Shown piece after piece: positions 15,163-22,365 of a DNA stretch of 32,086 bases. Position numbers and translations under genes: made by a program. How positions within the stretch are numbered: position 1 is the first letter of the stretch; each line of letters begins with the position of its first letter. Source of the DNA: Kitasatospora sp. GAS204B (lineage in GTDB: Bacteria > Actinomycetota > Actinomycetes > Streptomycetales > Streptomycetaceae); the NCBI RefSeq assembly GCF_029892155.1, contig NZ_JARZAG010000048.1:1-32086 (forward strand), given 5' to 3'. The notes beneath the pieces were generated by a model that was not told the origin of the DNA, searched no databases, and saw nothing but the letters and a program-made list of their open reading frames with translations.

Positions 15163-15963
15163 CTAGAAAGCCATGGCGGCGCGGGGCGGCCCACGCCGTA
15201 CCACCGCGTACGAGAGCACCGCCAGGCGCGGGATCCGCAGGTGACAGGGCCTGGGGCGCATCAGCGCCGACGGTTCACACCCACGCGCGGTGAGGGCGAG
15301 CAGCGCGAGAACCGGCAGGAAAACCTCGGCCAGCGCGCGCAGCGCCTCGAACAGGCCGGTGATCGCCGCTTCGCCCCGCCAGAGCAGCAGCGCACAGGCA
15401 AGGGCTGCCAGCAGGTGGGCGATCACCATGCCCGCGGACAGGCCGCCCACCAGCGGCGTCGAACCCATGCCGACCATGCCGTGCACGGAACCCGCAGCCG
15501 GCATGCCGCTCATGTTCGCCATGCCGGCCATCGGAGCCATGGCATTCGAGCCCGTGACCGGCAGCATGCCGGGATCCAGGCCAGCCATCCTGGCCAGAGC
15601 ACCCGGGCTCATCCCGGCCGGGTTCACACCACCAGGCGTACAGAGCAGCAGGTTCACCCAGTCAGGCCCGCCACCGACCACCCGGACCGGCCCGGCACCC
15701 ACCGACGCGGTCGCCTCGAACAACACGTGCAGCGCGCCCTGGACGGCAACCATCCACCCGCTGATCACCGCAAGTCCGCGCCGGTGCCCGGCCAGAAGCC
15801 AGGTGCTGCCCGCCGTCCCGGCGAACGTCCCCGCCAGCACCGGCCCCGGCAGCGCGGCATCGGACATGCTGACGTGCGCGGCGGCGGCCAACGCCACACA
15901 CAAGATGGCGAAGACCACGGCGCGCAGCATGCGGATCTGCCAGGTCGTCACAGTGCCCACCAT
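15163..15963 (-). CDS. Polytopic membrane protein with Met-rich outer loop, copper-associated
   Basis: A 266-residue membrane protein. ATG 15963 is preferred (GCGAGG close upstream; a GTG 12 bases later is the alternative) because the N-terminus then enters the first helix directly (MLRAVVFAILCVALAAAAHV). Further helices are near LPGPVLAGTFAGTAGSTWLL, GLAVISGWMVAVQGALHVLF, GMVIAHLLAALACALLLW and VFLPVLALLALTA. Between helices lies a loop with repeated Met pairs (AMAPMAGMANMSGM, VHGMVGMG) of the type that binds Cu(I) outside the membrane. Similar HLLAAL...LLWRGEA proteins occur in actinobacterial copper clusters next to SigC-like genes, from memory. Likely role: copper binding or transfer at the membrane. 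No enzymatic motif is seen. Confidence 0.75.
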   Translation of the reverse strand: MVGTVTTWQIRMLRAVVFAILCVALAAAAHVSMSDAALPGPVLAGTFAGTAGSTWLLAGHRRGLAVISGWMVAVQGALHVLFEATASVGAGPVRVVGGGPDWVNLLLCTPGGVNPAGMSPGALARMAGLDPGMLPVTGSNAMAPMAGMANMSGMPAAGSVHGMVGMGSTPLVGGLSAGMVIAHLLAALACALLLWRGEAAITGLFEALRALAEVFLPVLALLALTARGCEPSALMRPRPCHLRIPRLAVLSYAVVRRGPPRAAMAF

Positions 15964-16089
15964 CCTCGCACCCGCCCCGCCCGGCAGTCCGACCGCCTCC
16001 CGATTTGACGGGCATCCGCGGCCGGGTACGGCTGCGCAAGGACCAGCGGCAACCACCACACGCATAAAGCTTCCACCAGGGGACCTCAC

Positions 16090-16260
16090 CATCGCCCATG
16101 CTCGCCTCCTCGAGGTCCTTGAGGAGTTGCTCGACGATGGCGTGGTCCTTGATCTTCTTATCCGCGATCATGGCCGTCGCGGGAGAGGTACTGGCGCAGG
16201 GCGAGTAGAGGTTCAGTTCCTCCGCCACACACTGCCGCACCGGCTCGATGGTCGCTCCGG
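16090..16260 (-). pseudogene. Hemerythrin-type (HHE) domain fragment
   Basis: On the minus strand a short stretch reads VRQCVAEELNLYSPCASTS and then MIADKKIKDHAIVEQLLKDL, which matches the second helix pair of actinobacterial HHE/hemerythrin-like proteins (usual forms: VAEEQYLYP and IADHAEVEKLLKDLE). The metal ligands Glu (AEE) and His (DHA) survive, but both ends are missing and the frame has no start or full four-helix bundle. It is a gene relic flanking the CRISPR graveyard. Confidence 0.55.
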
Positions 16261-16420
16261 TCCACGTCGCCTTCTGCCCAGCGCCGCACCCTCAAGAGCA
16301 GCGGCCCGTGCTGCGCCCTCCGGCACCTTGGCCGCCGAGCAGGTCGGGCGCGAAGGGAAGTTGGCGACGTGTTCGAGACCGGGCGGGGACCAGCAGGTGG
16401 GGAGCGAGCGTGTCCGGTAC

Positions 16421-16663
16421 GGGGTCATCCCCACGCCGTGCGGGGCACAGGGCGCAATCGCCCGATCAGGGTAATGATCCCCGGTGTACGGGGCCAAGAG
16501 GCGGGGCCGTGTCCCCGATCGGGGTCATCCCCGTGTCTGGTGGGGCCGTCGGGGCAGGATCGATCGCGCCATCCGTCAGAGTCATCCCCGTGGCGGGGCC
16601 GATCCGTCGGCACGGTCCTTGGTGCTTTCAGGAGTGGAGCATCCCCGCCATGCGGGGCCGACA
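16421..16663 (-). CRISPR. Degenerate type I-E CRISPR array A (five eroded repeats)
   Basis: Five copies of a repeat with core ATCCCC-N(5-8)-GGGGCC occur with ATCC words at 16427, 16477, 16527, 16584 and 16641. The best copy, near 16635-16663, reads on the minus strand GTCGGCCCCGCATGGCGGGG and then ATGCTCC, a typical Streptomyces type I-E repeat. Orientation is minus, with the leader to the right (16664-16815). Spacing is 50, 50, 57 and 57 bases rather than the usual 61, and copies differ in the loop and ends, so repeats and spacers have both lost bases. The array is probably old and inactive. Confidence 0.75.
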
Positions 16664-16815
16664 GCCGGCGCGACCCGATGCCGATACTCGCTCCCGGGTG
16701 TTCTCTCGTTGTGTGGGGATGTGACCGGGAGGGCGGCGGGATGGATACCTGCTGGACCGCAACGTATCTCGTTACAGGTTCAGTACTGTGCACATCTGCC
16801 GGAGTGTCGGTGCCG
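16664..16815 (-). promoter_or_regulatory. CRISPR leader A
   Basis: Read on the minus strand, this segment begins with CGACACTCCGGCAGATGT and includes CGAGATACGT...CAGCAGGT, aligning with leaders B and D (CGACACTCCGGCAGACAT; CGAGATATCGTC...CGGCAGGT). It ends exactly at the first repeat of array A. It is more diverged than B and D are from each other. Confidence 0.6.
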
Positions 16816-16854
16816 TGGTCGCTCGGACGTCCCTATGACGATCAAACGGTCACA

Positions 16855-17150
16855 CCAGCAAAGGCGTTGGCTGGCCTGGCTGCAGCAGGGGGTGGGGAGT
16901 CGCAGGACGGCTCCCGAGTACGGCAGCCACCGGCCCTGCGCGGCATGCCAGTTCATTAGCTCGTGGGTGCCAGCGCGGAGTCGGTGCGGACCAGGGTCTG
17001 CCGTCCGCGCCGATACTTTTTCGGCGGCTGGCCGGGCCAGGCGGGCAGCGGCGATATGGTCGGCGGCCGTGTTGCTGCCCTCGTTTGCGTGCAGCGGCGG
17101 ACCTGTAACTCGATGCACGGGCGGCGCTGTCCTGCCGCGCTGTCATCAGT
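16855..17150 (-). pseudogene. IS1380-family transposase remnant
   Basis: Three minus-strand pieces in shifting frames read like the core of an IS1380 transposase: LHANEGSNTAADHIAAARLA (about 17100-17040), PPKKYRRGRQTLVRTDSA (about 17035-16975) and GTHELMNWHAAQGRWLPYS (about 16965-16905). The family pattern is PGN.GSNTA.DHI, then ...LVR.DSAG..H. The catalytic Asp of the middle piece remains, but frameshifts and missing ends make it dead. No terminal inverted repeats were found by eye. Confidence 0.6.
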
Positions 17151-17349
17151 TGGCGCCGTCGCTCCGGTGGAACCAGAGGTTGTGGAGGAGCGCGTCAGCC
17201 ACGACCGTTCATGATCGCGGACTGGGTGACGCTCCGTAGTCCTGGTCCGGAAATGTGATCCAGAACCACGGTTCAGCCGCCGCCGACACGGACCGGCAAC
17301 CGTACCCCCACGCCCACCGGCCCCGTAGAGGTCCATCGGACCGCGCCCG
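17151..17349. other. Intergenic between IS1380 relic and CRISPR leader B
   Basis: No gene or clear motif. The stretch is probably flanking DNA of the IS relic. Confidence 0.3.
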
Positions 17350-17518
17350 GTCCAACTATCCTCGACACTCCGGCAGACATGAGGGACATCAAGGCCGCCA
17401 CGAGATATCGTCACAGCTCGGCAGGTAGCGGCCAGCCGATCCGCAGCCCACACACTGCCTTCCGGCATGCTCCGTCCGCGAACGGCACGGTGGGCAGCAC
17501 CACGCGGCCGCGCAGGCC
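17350..17518 (+). promoter_or_regulatory. CRISPR leader B
   Basis: About 170 bases that match 19861-20034 nearly base for base (TCCAACTATCCTCGACACTC, GGACATCAAGGCCGCCACG, CCCACACACTGCCTTCCGGC, GCGGCCGCGCAGGCCGA). In both places the shared sequence ends at a type I-E repeat, which identifies it as the array leader carrying promoter and integration signals. Confidence 0.75.
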
Positions 17519-17684
17519 GACCGGCCCCGCACACGCGGGGATGATCCTCGACCCACCGCCCTGCACACGCGGGATGACCCCCGAGGCTGCACAACCATCG
17601 CAGAGCCCCGCCCCAGCTCGCGGGGATAGCCCCAGACAGGCCCACGCCCTGGACGCATCGGCCCTCACCGCGGGGGATCACCCC
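17519..17684 (+). CRISPR. Degenerate type I-E CRISPR array B (four repeats, very short spacers)
   Basis: The first repeat, 17519-17547, is well preserved (GACCGGCCCCGCACACGCGG then GGATGATCC). Three worse copies follow near 17554-17582, 17602-17631 and 17655-17684. Spacers are only about 6, 20 and 23 bases instead of 32, so deletions removed most spacer sequence. Orientation is plus, with leader B immediately upstream. Confidence 0.7.
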
Positions 17685-17795
17685 ACTGGCTGAACGCTCC
17701 ATCCTGCGATTGGACACCTGGAGAATGTGACATACGAGCCCGGAGGAAGCAGTTCTTCGGGAATCAAGAGCACGATGTCAACGGCCGTTCAGTTC

Positions 17796-18310
17796 GGCTG
17801 AGCTGCCCCGGGTTTTGTGGAGTCTGCGATCATGTGATCTGTGGGGCTTGCTCCACTCTCGTCCGGTAGGCCTGCTCCTACTCGTCTGGGGGACGTAGCC
17901 AAGGGGGAGTGGAGTCGGTCCCGGTGTACCACCCGACCCACTGGAAGACGCCTCGCTCGACCTCGTCGAGATCCCGCCACGGCCCCTGACGCTCGATCAG
18001 TTCAGCCTCGAACGTGGCTTTCAACGCCTCGGCCACCGCGTTGTCGTCCCAGTCCGCGCCAGAACCGACCGACGCCGAAGCGCCGAATGCGGCCAATCGC
18101 TCTGTGACCTGTCAGCCCACGGATCGGCGCGAGTAGGCGTCCAGGACGAACGCGAAGTAGACCCAGCCCTGCCAGGTCCGCACGTAGGTCAGGTCGGCCA
18201 GCCATAGCTGGTTGGGCCGTTGGGCGGCGAACTGCCGGTTGACCAGGCCCGGCGGGCGAGGCACGGGGATGGTGGTGCGCCGGCGCCGGCCGCGGATGAC
18301 GCTTTCGACA
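17796..18310 (-). pseudogene. IS3-family transposase (OrfB) remnant with internal deletion
   Basis: The minus strand encodes part of the integrase core: VNRQFAAQRPNQLWLADLTY followed by VRTWQGWVYFAFVLDAYSRR (about 18250-18115), containing the first catalytic Asp (LADLTY) and the second (VLDAYS region). After a deletion the C-terminal end follows: GSGADWDDNAVAEALKATFE, AELIERQGPWRDLDEVERGV, FQWVGWYT (about 18065-17925) with the catalytic Glu region. The section between is lost and later frames are shifted. The sequence GAGCTGCCCCGGGTTTTGTG near 17799 looks like the terminal inverted repeat of such elements. The other end is cut directly at CRISPR leader C. Confidence 0.75.
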
Positions 18311-18480
18311 CCCCGCGCAGGTGCAGGACATCGAGGCCGTGGAGAGGTACCGTCACAGCCCGGCAGCGGCGACCTCGCAGCACGCGGATGCTTCCGACGG
18401 GTGGCGCTCCCAGTCGCCACGGCACGACCCTGCCCCGCACGCGCGGGGATCTACCAGGACGCGCCTTGCGCCCCGCAACC
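18305..18480 (+). CRISPR. CRISPR locus C: diverged leader with one repeat
   Basis: 18305-18425 resembles leaders B and D (TCGACACCCCGCGCAGGTGC, GGACATCGAGGCCGTGGAG, TACCGTCACAGCCCGGCAG). One repeat follows near 18426-18455 (CCTGCCCCGCACGCGCGGGG, ATCTACC). A half repeat (GCGCCCCGCAACC) and CCTGTCAGGG follow, echoing the end of locus D (CCGCCCCGCAACGCG...CCCTGTCAG), as if the array had collapsed to its two ends. Confidence 0.6.
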
Positions 18481-18525
18481 CTGTCAGGGCTAGCCGCAGG
18501 CGTTACGCGACTTCGCGACTGCATT

Positions 18526-18582
18526 GGTGCCGGTGGCCAGGGATCCCGGGTAGCCCCACCCTGTGTCCGGGATCCCGGCACC
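18526..18582. terminator. Long hairpin behind the 18596-19252 gene
   Basis: GGTGCCGG at 18526-18533 and GGATCCCGG at 18541-18549 pair with CCGGGATCC at 18567-18575 and the following CCGGCACC, giving a long stem with one bulge. It starts 14 bases past the stop of the minus-strand gene at 18596 and is probably its terminator. Confidence 0.6.
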
Positions 18583-18595
18583 AGTCACCGAGCAG

Positions 18596-19252
18596 TCAGC
18601 CGGAAACGGCCTGGTACAGGCCGCGCCCGCTGCGCTCCACCTTGGCCGCCTTCGCCAGGCGCTCCAGAGAGGTGCGTACCGCGTTGATCGAACCGCGGCT
18701 CTCCTCACGTCCCAGGGCCGTGTTGACCTCCCCCGCCCGTAGCGGGGCCGGGGCCTGTGCCAGATGGTCCAGGATGTCCTGCGACAGCCGAGATGTGCGC
18801 CGGACGGCGCCAACGGGCACCGGCTTCGGGGCGGCGGGGCTCTTTTTCGCGTTGGTCCCCCTCGCCACGGATCGCGAACCGCTCGAGCGCCCCGTCGGCC
18901 TGCCCCCTGCCGCGGCCTTGGGCGAAGCGCTGTCGCGCGAGGCGGACGGCTGCTTGCCCGAGGCGCTCTTCGAACCGCGGCGCCTGGGTGGCACCGTACC
19001 TGGCGCAGGCACCTCACCGGCCGCCTCATCTGCTGCCGGCCGTCCGCCCCCCGCGCCCGCCTCGGGCAACATCGCGGCGTCGGAAAGTGCCTGAAGGCTC
19101 GTCAGAGCCGAGCGCACCGCGCCCAGGCGCGCGGTGACTACCGCCAGATCCTGCTCCAAGACGCGCTGGCGCTCCTCCAGGCGGGGCAGCTCTGCTGTGA
19201 GCAGCGCGATGGTGGACTCCACGCCACCGGGCATATCGGATGTCGATGCCAC
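18596..19252 (-). CDS. Coiled-coil plus winged-helix-like protein, possible regulator
   Basis: A 218-residue protein from GTG 19252, chosen for the AGGAG five bases upstream and because the operator-like palindrome lies before it. Residues about 10-55 form a Leu/Glu-rich coiled coil (TAELPRLEERQRVLEQDLAV). The middle is a Ser/Lys/Ala-rich disordered linker (RRRGSKSASGKQPSASRDSA). The last 60 residues look like a small winged-helix DNA-binding fold (RLSQDILDHLAQAPAPLRAG, EVNTALG, then SINAVRTSLERLAKAAKVER, GLYQ). This layout is common in Streptomyces conserved proteins without known function that lie near mobile elements. It may bind its own upstream palindrome at 19283-19300. It looks intact, unlike most of its neighbours. 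Confidence 0.75.
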   Translation of the reverse strand: MASTSDMPGGVESTIALLTAELPRLEERQRVLEQDLAVVTARLGAVRSALTSLQALSDAAMLPEAGAGGGRPAADEAAGEVPAPGTVPPRRRGSKSASGKQPSASRDSASPKAAAGGRPTGRSSGSRSVARGTNAKKSPAAPKPVPVGAVRRTSRLSQDILDHLAQAPAPLRAGEVNTALGREESRGSINAVRTSLERLAKAAKVERSGRGLYQAVSG

Positions 19253-19282
19253 GTGTTCTCCTGTTTCGTCATGACTGACACG

Positions 19283-19300
19283 ATGGCCACGAATGGCCAT
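19283..19300. promoter_or_regulatory. Operator-like palindrome
   Basis: ATGGCCACGAATGGCCAT is a perfect 7-bp inverted repeat with a four-base centre, located 31 bases upstream of the GTG at 19252. The position suits autoregulation by the winged-helix protein encoded there. This is inferred from symmetry and position only. Confidence 0.4.
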
Positions 19301-19856
19301 TGCCCCGAACTCTACGACGCCAACCCGCCACCGTCCCCGCCCCCGACATCCGCGAACAGGACCAACCCACGACAGCAGACCGCCGCTCCCCAAGAAGTCC
19401 TGGCAGAGACGTTGGACGTGTCACTGGGTGAGTGGGCAGGAGACAGAGCCGAAGAAGGCTTCGTGGATGTCGTCGCAGATCTCCCGGCGGATGCGACGTC
19501 GTCTGACAGCGAGGATGTGCGTGGTGATGTTGTCGGCGGATCTGGCCCTTCGCCCGACTGACGCTACCGGGTCCCGCATTGATCCAGGCCGCCGAGCCGG
19601 AGCACCGCCATCGCCCGGGTTGCGCGCAGTGTGCCGTGGTGTCCGCTCGAAAGCAGGTGGTCGCCGTGCACCTCGCGGTGTGGACGCAGGTCGGCAGCGC
19701 CATGAGCACGGGTAGCGCCGTGAACGGACAGACTGTTATGGCCATCGCCCGCCGGGTGCGCGCGGCAGCCCGTGCGGCCAACTCCGTGGCCGTGGCCGCG
19801 ATCTGCCCGGCCAGCCGGGGCTGTCTGGCGATGGTGGCGTTTCAGCGTCGCACCGC
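19301..19856. other. Intergenic with probable transposase-like coding relic
   Basis: No intact gene. On the minus strand near 19550-19435 one frame reads DNITTHILAVRRRRIRREIC followed by DDIHEAFFGSVSCPLTQ and a stop, which looks like the C-terminus of a real protein; I cannot name the family. The rest (19560-19856) shows no consistent coding signal. Confidence 0.4.
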
Positions 19857-20034
19857 GCTTGGTCCAACTATCCTCGACACTCCGGCAGACGTGAAGGACA
19901 TCAAGGCCGCCACGGGGTATGGTCACAGTTCGGCAGGTAGCGGCCTTCCGGTTCGCAGCCCACACACTGCCTTCCGGCATGCCCCGTCCGCGAACGGCTG
20001 TGCGGTGGGCAGCAACAGGCGGCCGCGCAGGCCG
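19857..20034 (+). promoter_or_regulatory. CRISPR leader D
   Basis: Near-duplicate of leader B at 17350-17518 (shared landmarks TCCTCGACACTCCGGCAGAC, ACATCAAGGCCGCCACG, CCCACACACTGCCTTCCGGC). It ends at a well-preserved type I-E repeat at 20035. Confidence 0.75.
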
Positions 20035-20140
20035 ATCGGCCCCGCACACGCGGGGATGACCCGACGCGTGCCGCAGCTTGGGGGAACCTCACTCTCCCGG
20101 CCGCTCGACCAACCGCCCCGCAACGCGCGGGATGACCCCT
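20035..20140 (+). CRISPR. CRISPR locus D: two repeats, one long spacer
   Basis: The first repeat, 20035-20063, is 29 bases (ATCGGCCCCGCACACGCGGG then GATGACCCG), the best type I-E repeat in the window. A second, mutated copy lies at 20112-20140 (CGCCCCGCAACGCGCGGGAT). The intervening 48 bases are longer than the usual 32-base spacer. CCTGTCAG follows the last repeat as at locus C. Confidence 0.7.
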
Positions 20141-20253
20141 GTCAGAGTTGTCTTTCCAACCATGATCGCTGCGTTTCCGCTGGTCAGGCATAGAACGGGT
20201 GCTTTCGTGGGAGTTGTGGCCTGTCGGGCTGTCGTTCCCTGGGGAGGTCGTGA

Positions 20254-20796
20254 ATGCCGTCAGTGGTCGGGCTGCTGGAAGAGCGTGAGTGTGCTGCTCG
20301 TCGTCGTGTGGACGGGCTGCGGGAGGCCGACCGTATCCAGGCCGAGTTGGCCGCGGCCGAGCGGGAGTGGGAGGAGTGGGCGATCGCCCGCACGCGGGTT
20401 GACGCCGTGTTGGCTCCGGAGGGCGACAGCCCTGCCGGGCCCCAGGCCTGCCGGGCTTCACGAGAGGCGGATGCGCAGCCGGTGCGGCCTGGGCCTGCGG
20501 ATGCGGCGAAGCCGAGAACGGTGGTGCCGGTGTGGCGCGTGGGGCTGGCCTGGTCGGTGTTGTCGGTGGACTACCAACGCATCCTGCGCGCGCTCGCGGA
20601 CTGAGATCGGCTCGGTCAAGGGCCGCTGACCTGCCGAGAGTTGACTGTCGGCTTCGGCCTGGAGGCGGTGCCGGCCAGGGTGGAGGCATTGCGGTCGAAG
20701 GCGAAGCGCCTGGTGGCCCGCGGCTGGCTGACCGAGCCCGCACTGGGCCGGTTCACGCTCGCGAAGGATGTGGCCGGGCCAGGCGACGACTCATGA
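20254..20796 (+). pseudogene. Conserved Streptomyces helix-rich protein, frameshifted
   Basis: It starts at ATG 20254 with GGGGAGG at 20241-20247. The first 116 codons read as one protein: MPSVVGLLEERECAARRRVD, GLREADRIQAELAAAEREWE (coiled coil), a Pro/Ala linker and WRVGLAWSVLSVDYQRILRA. The frame then hits a stop at 20602-20604. In another frame the expected C-terminus continues: TCRELTVGFGLEAVPARVEA, LRSKAKRLVARGWLTEPALG, RFTLAKD and a stop at 20794-20796. Intact relatives, from memory, join these parts into one protein with a C-terminal winged-helix-like segment. A single indel near 20600-20630 has broken it, or the assembly carries an error there. Confidence 0.65.
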
Positions 20797-20934
20797 GCAG
20801 CGTCATCGACCAGTGGACCATCGCCTCGGCGCTGACCGTGCGGTGCTCGAAGCCGCGCACCAGGCGCCGGGATCGCAGCAGGTGCGCGAAGAACCGCTCG
20901 ACGATCCACTGTTTCGGTAGCACCACGAACCCCT
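20770..20934 (-). pseudogene. IS5-family transposase C-terminal fragment
   Basis: The minus strand reads GFVVLPKQWIVERFFAHLLR, SRRLVRGFEHRTVSAEAMVH and WSMTLLMSRRLA, the classical C-terminal end of IS5-group transposases (usual form VLPRRWVVERTFAWL...RRL..D.E). It contains the last catalytic Glu (VER). The N-terminal two thirds are absent. It overlaps the end of the frameshifted gene at 20254-20796, so the element fragment joins that gene end to end. Confidence 0.7.
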
Positions 20935-21082
20935 TCTGGCCGTGCTGCGGGAAGTGCCCGAACGGCAGTGGCGGGCCAGAGAGATCGCCGAGCTCGTCGG
21001 TGACGTCACCCTCGTCACCACCTACCGGCAACTCGCCCGCTGGACCGAAAAAGGGCTGGTCAAGAGAGTCCGCACCAGCTGC
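20890..21082 (+). pseudogene. Winged-helix fragment
   Basis: A plus-strand frame (about 20925-21082) reads VLREVPERQWRAREIAELVG, DVTLVTTYRQLARWTEKGLV, KRVRTSC and a stop. This looks like the C-terminal winged helix of a Streptomyces conserved protein. No start or N-terminal part is present and it overlaps the IS5 relic on the other strand near 20890-20934, so it is a junction fragment. Confidence 0.5.
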
Positions 21083-21135
21083 TAGGCGGCAGCCGCGCCA
21101 TCGGCGTCCGTTGCCTTGCAGCCACACCCAAAACG

Positions 21136-21714
21136 CTAACTTCCCGGCCTTGGGGGAACGTCACTTCGAGGGACAGGCCTGCTCTGGCCGGGCGGGGCGC
21201 TCGGCTCGTGCGACGGCTGCGGGTGTTCGCAGCTGCGGGCGGTGGCATCCATAGGATCCAGGACCGGGAGTCTGTCGCGTGGGAGGGTGGGGGCGGGCGT
21301 AACCACCTGGTGCTTGCGCAGGTGCTCGCAGCCGCAGTCGTGCTCGCTGAATGCTGTGCCGTTATGTGCGGTTATCGTGGTGAAGAAGCCTCGACCAGCT
21401 GGGGTCTGAGGGGTGGTGATCCAGGTGTAGCCGGGGCCTTCGCGCAGGGCCCGTTCGATCAGCAGGCGGCCGTATCCTTGCCGCTGCCATCCGCCCCACA
21501 GGTAGATTGCCTTGATCCTGCCGTAGCGACAGGCGTCACACACCTGCCAGATCAGGACCGCCGCGCAGTCGCCGGCCTGATCGTACATTCTCACCATGCG
21601 CGGTCCCGCTGGGACATGGGGTGGCCAATAGAGGCACCTTGCCGGTTGGTCCGCTGTCACCAGCCGAATCCACCACCAGCGGATTCGGCCCATACCCTGG
21701 GGTACGTGTCCCAC
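21136..21714 (-). CDS. GNAT-like N-acetyltransferase-fold protein
   Basis: A 192-residue protein starting at GTG 21714 behind a strong AAAGGAGG site; longer upstream frames lack such a site. The centre has a GNAT-type strand-helix: IKAIYLWGGWQRQGYGRLLI, ERALRE, with Q-R-Q-G-Y-G in place of the acetyl-CoA loop Q/RxxGxG/A. It is followed by WITTPQTPAGRGFF and a Cys/His cluster (HDCGCEHLRKH) that may bind metal. The last 50 residues are Pro/Ser/Arg-rich and probably disordered. Substrate unknown. It stands alone between the mobile-element relics and the Cascade operon. Confidence 0.65.
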   Translation of the reverse strand: MGHVPQGMGRIRWWWIRLVTADQPARCLYWPPHVPAGPRMVRMYDQAGDCAAVLIWQVCDACRYGRIKAIYLWGGWQRQGYGRLLIERALREGPGYTWITTPQTPAGRGFFTTITAHNGTAFSEHDCGCEHLRKHQVVTPAPTLPRDRLPVLDPMDATARSCEHPQPSHEPSAPPGQSRPVPRSDVPPRPGS

Positions 21715-22365
21715 GGTCCTGCCTCCTTTCCAGCGGCTCGGAGAGGCAGGGGTGAGCCGCCTGCGGCATGGCGGGCCCGGTCCCGGCAGGGGAGGCTCTT
21801 CACACAGCGGAGCAACCGGGCCCGGGCCCAACTGGGGAGAGAAGTCCTGGCGATCCGGGTGACGCGGCGAGCGTGTGGATCACCCGGTTGGCGAAGTGGC
21901 CCCGGTGGCCGGCTGCTCATGTGTGCTCCCGCCGGCCGCGCCGGCGAACGCTCGGCCATGGTCGTGCCGGATGGTTCGGGTCGTGCGAAGCAGGAGTGGG
22001 CCTGACCGCTGCCGTCGGGCCGGCCGGGCAGCGGTCAGGCACCGCGGTACCGTGTCGCGCGGAGCGGGCTCCTGCGCGTCGTTGGTGGTGGTGCCGGCCA
22101 GCAGGGCGGGTGGTGACGGGCAGCTGGCCGGGCCACGTCCCTGCTGGGGCAGGGCGAGTTGGCCAGATACATGTGCCTGGTTCATCCCCGCCGCGTCTGC
22201 TCTGCCGGTCGGCGCGGTGCGGCGTTCGGCCAGCGGGCTGGCGGGGGCGACTTGTGAGAGCGTGGGGTTCGTCGTGGGGCGCGCAGCGTGGGCGCCGGCG
22301 TGGTAGGGGCGGTGGCCGCGGCTGAGCGGCGGTTTGCGGGCCGCTGCTGGTCGGTGGCGGGTTGA
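21715..22365. other. Intergenic downstream of the Cascade operon
   Basis: About 650 bases. In many type I-E loci cas1 and cas2 follow cas6e at this place. I looked for Cas1 and Cas2 motifs on the minus strand and found none. The only clear element is the hairpin at 22001-22039. The remaining frames are low-complexity. Confidence 0.5.
22001..22039. terminator. Hairpin terminator behind the Cascade operon
   Basis: Perfect 13-bp stem CCTGACCGCTGCC (22001-22013) with its reverse complement at 22027-22039, loop of 13 bases. It lies about 330 bases past the cas6e stop and is the best terminator candidate for the cas transcript. Confidence 0.6.

Noticed and set aside
16957..17260. Plus-strand 83-codon frame as a small gene
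   Set aside because: The minus strand here carries recognisable IS1380 transposase pieces; the plus frame is their shadow.
21836..22365. Remnants of cas1 or cas2 after cas6e
   Set aside because: No Cas1 or Cas2 motif found in any minus-strand frame; translations are Pro/Arg/His-rich noise.
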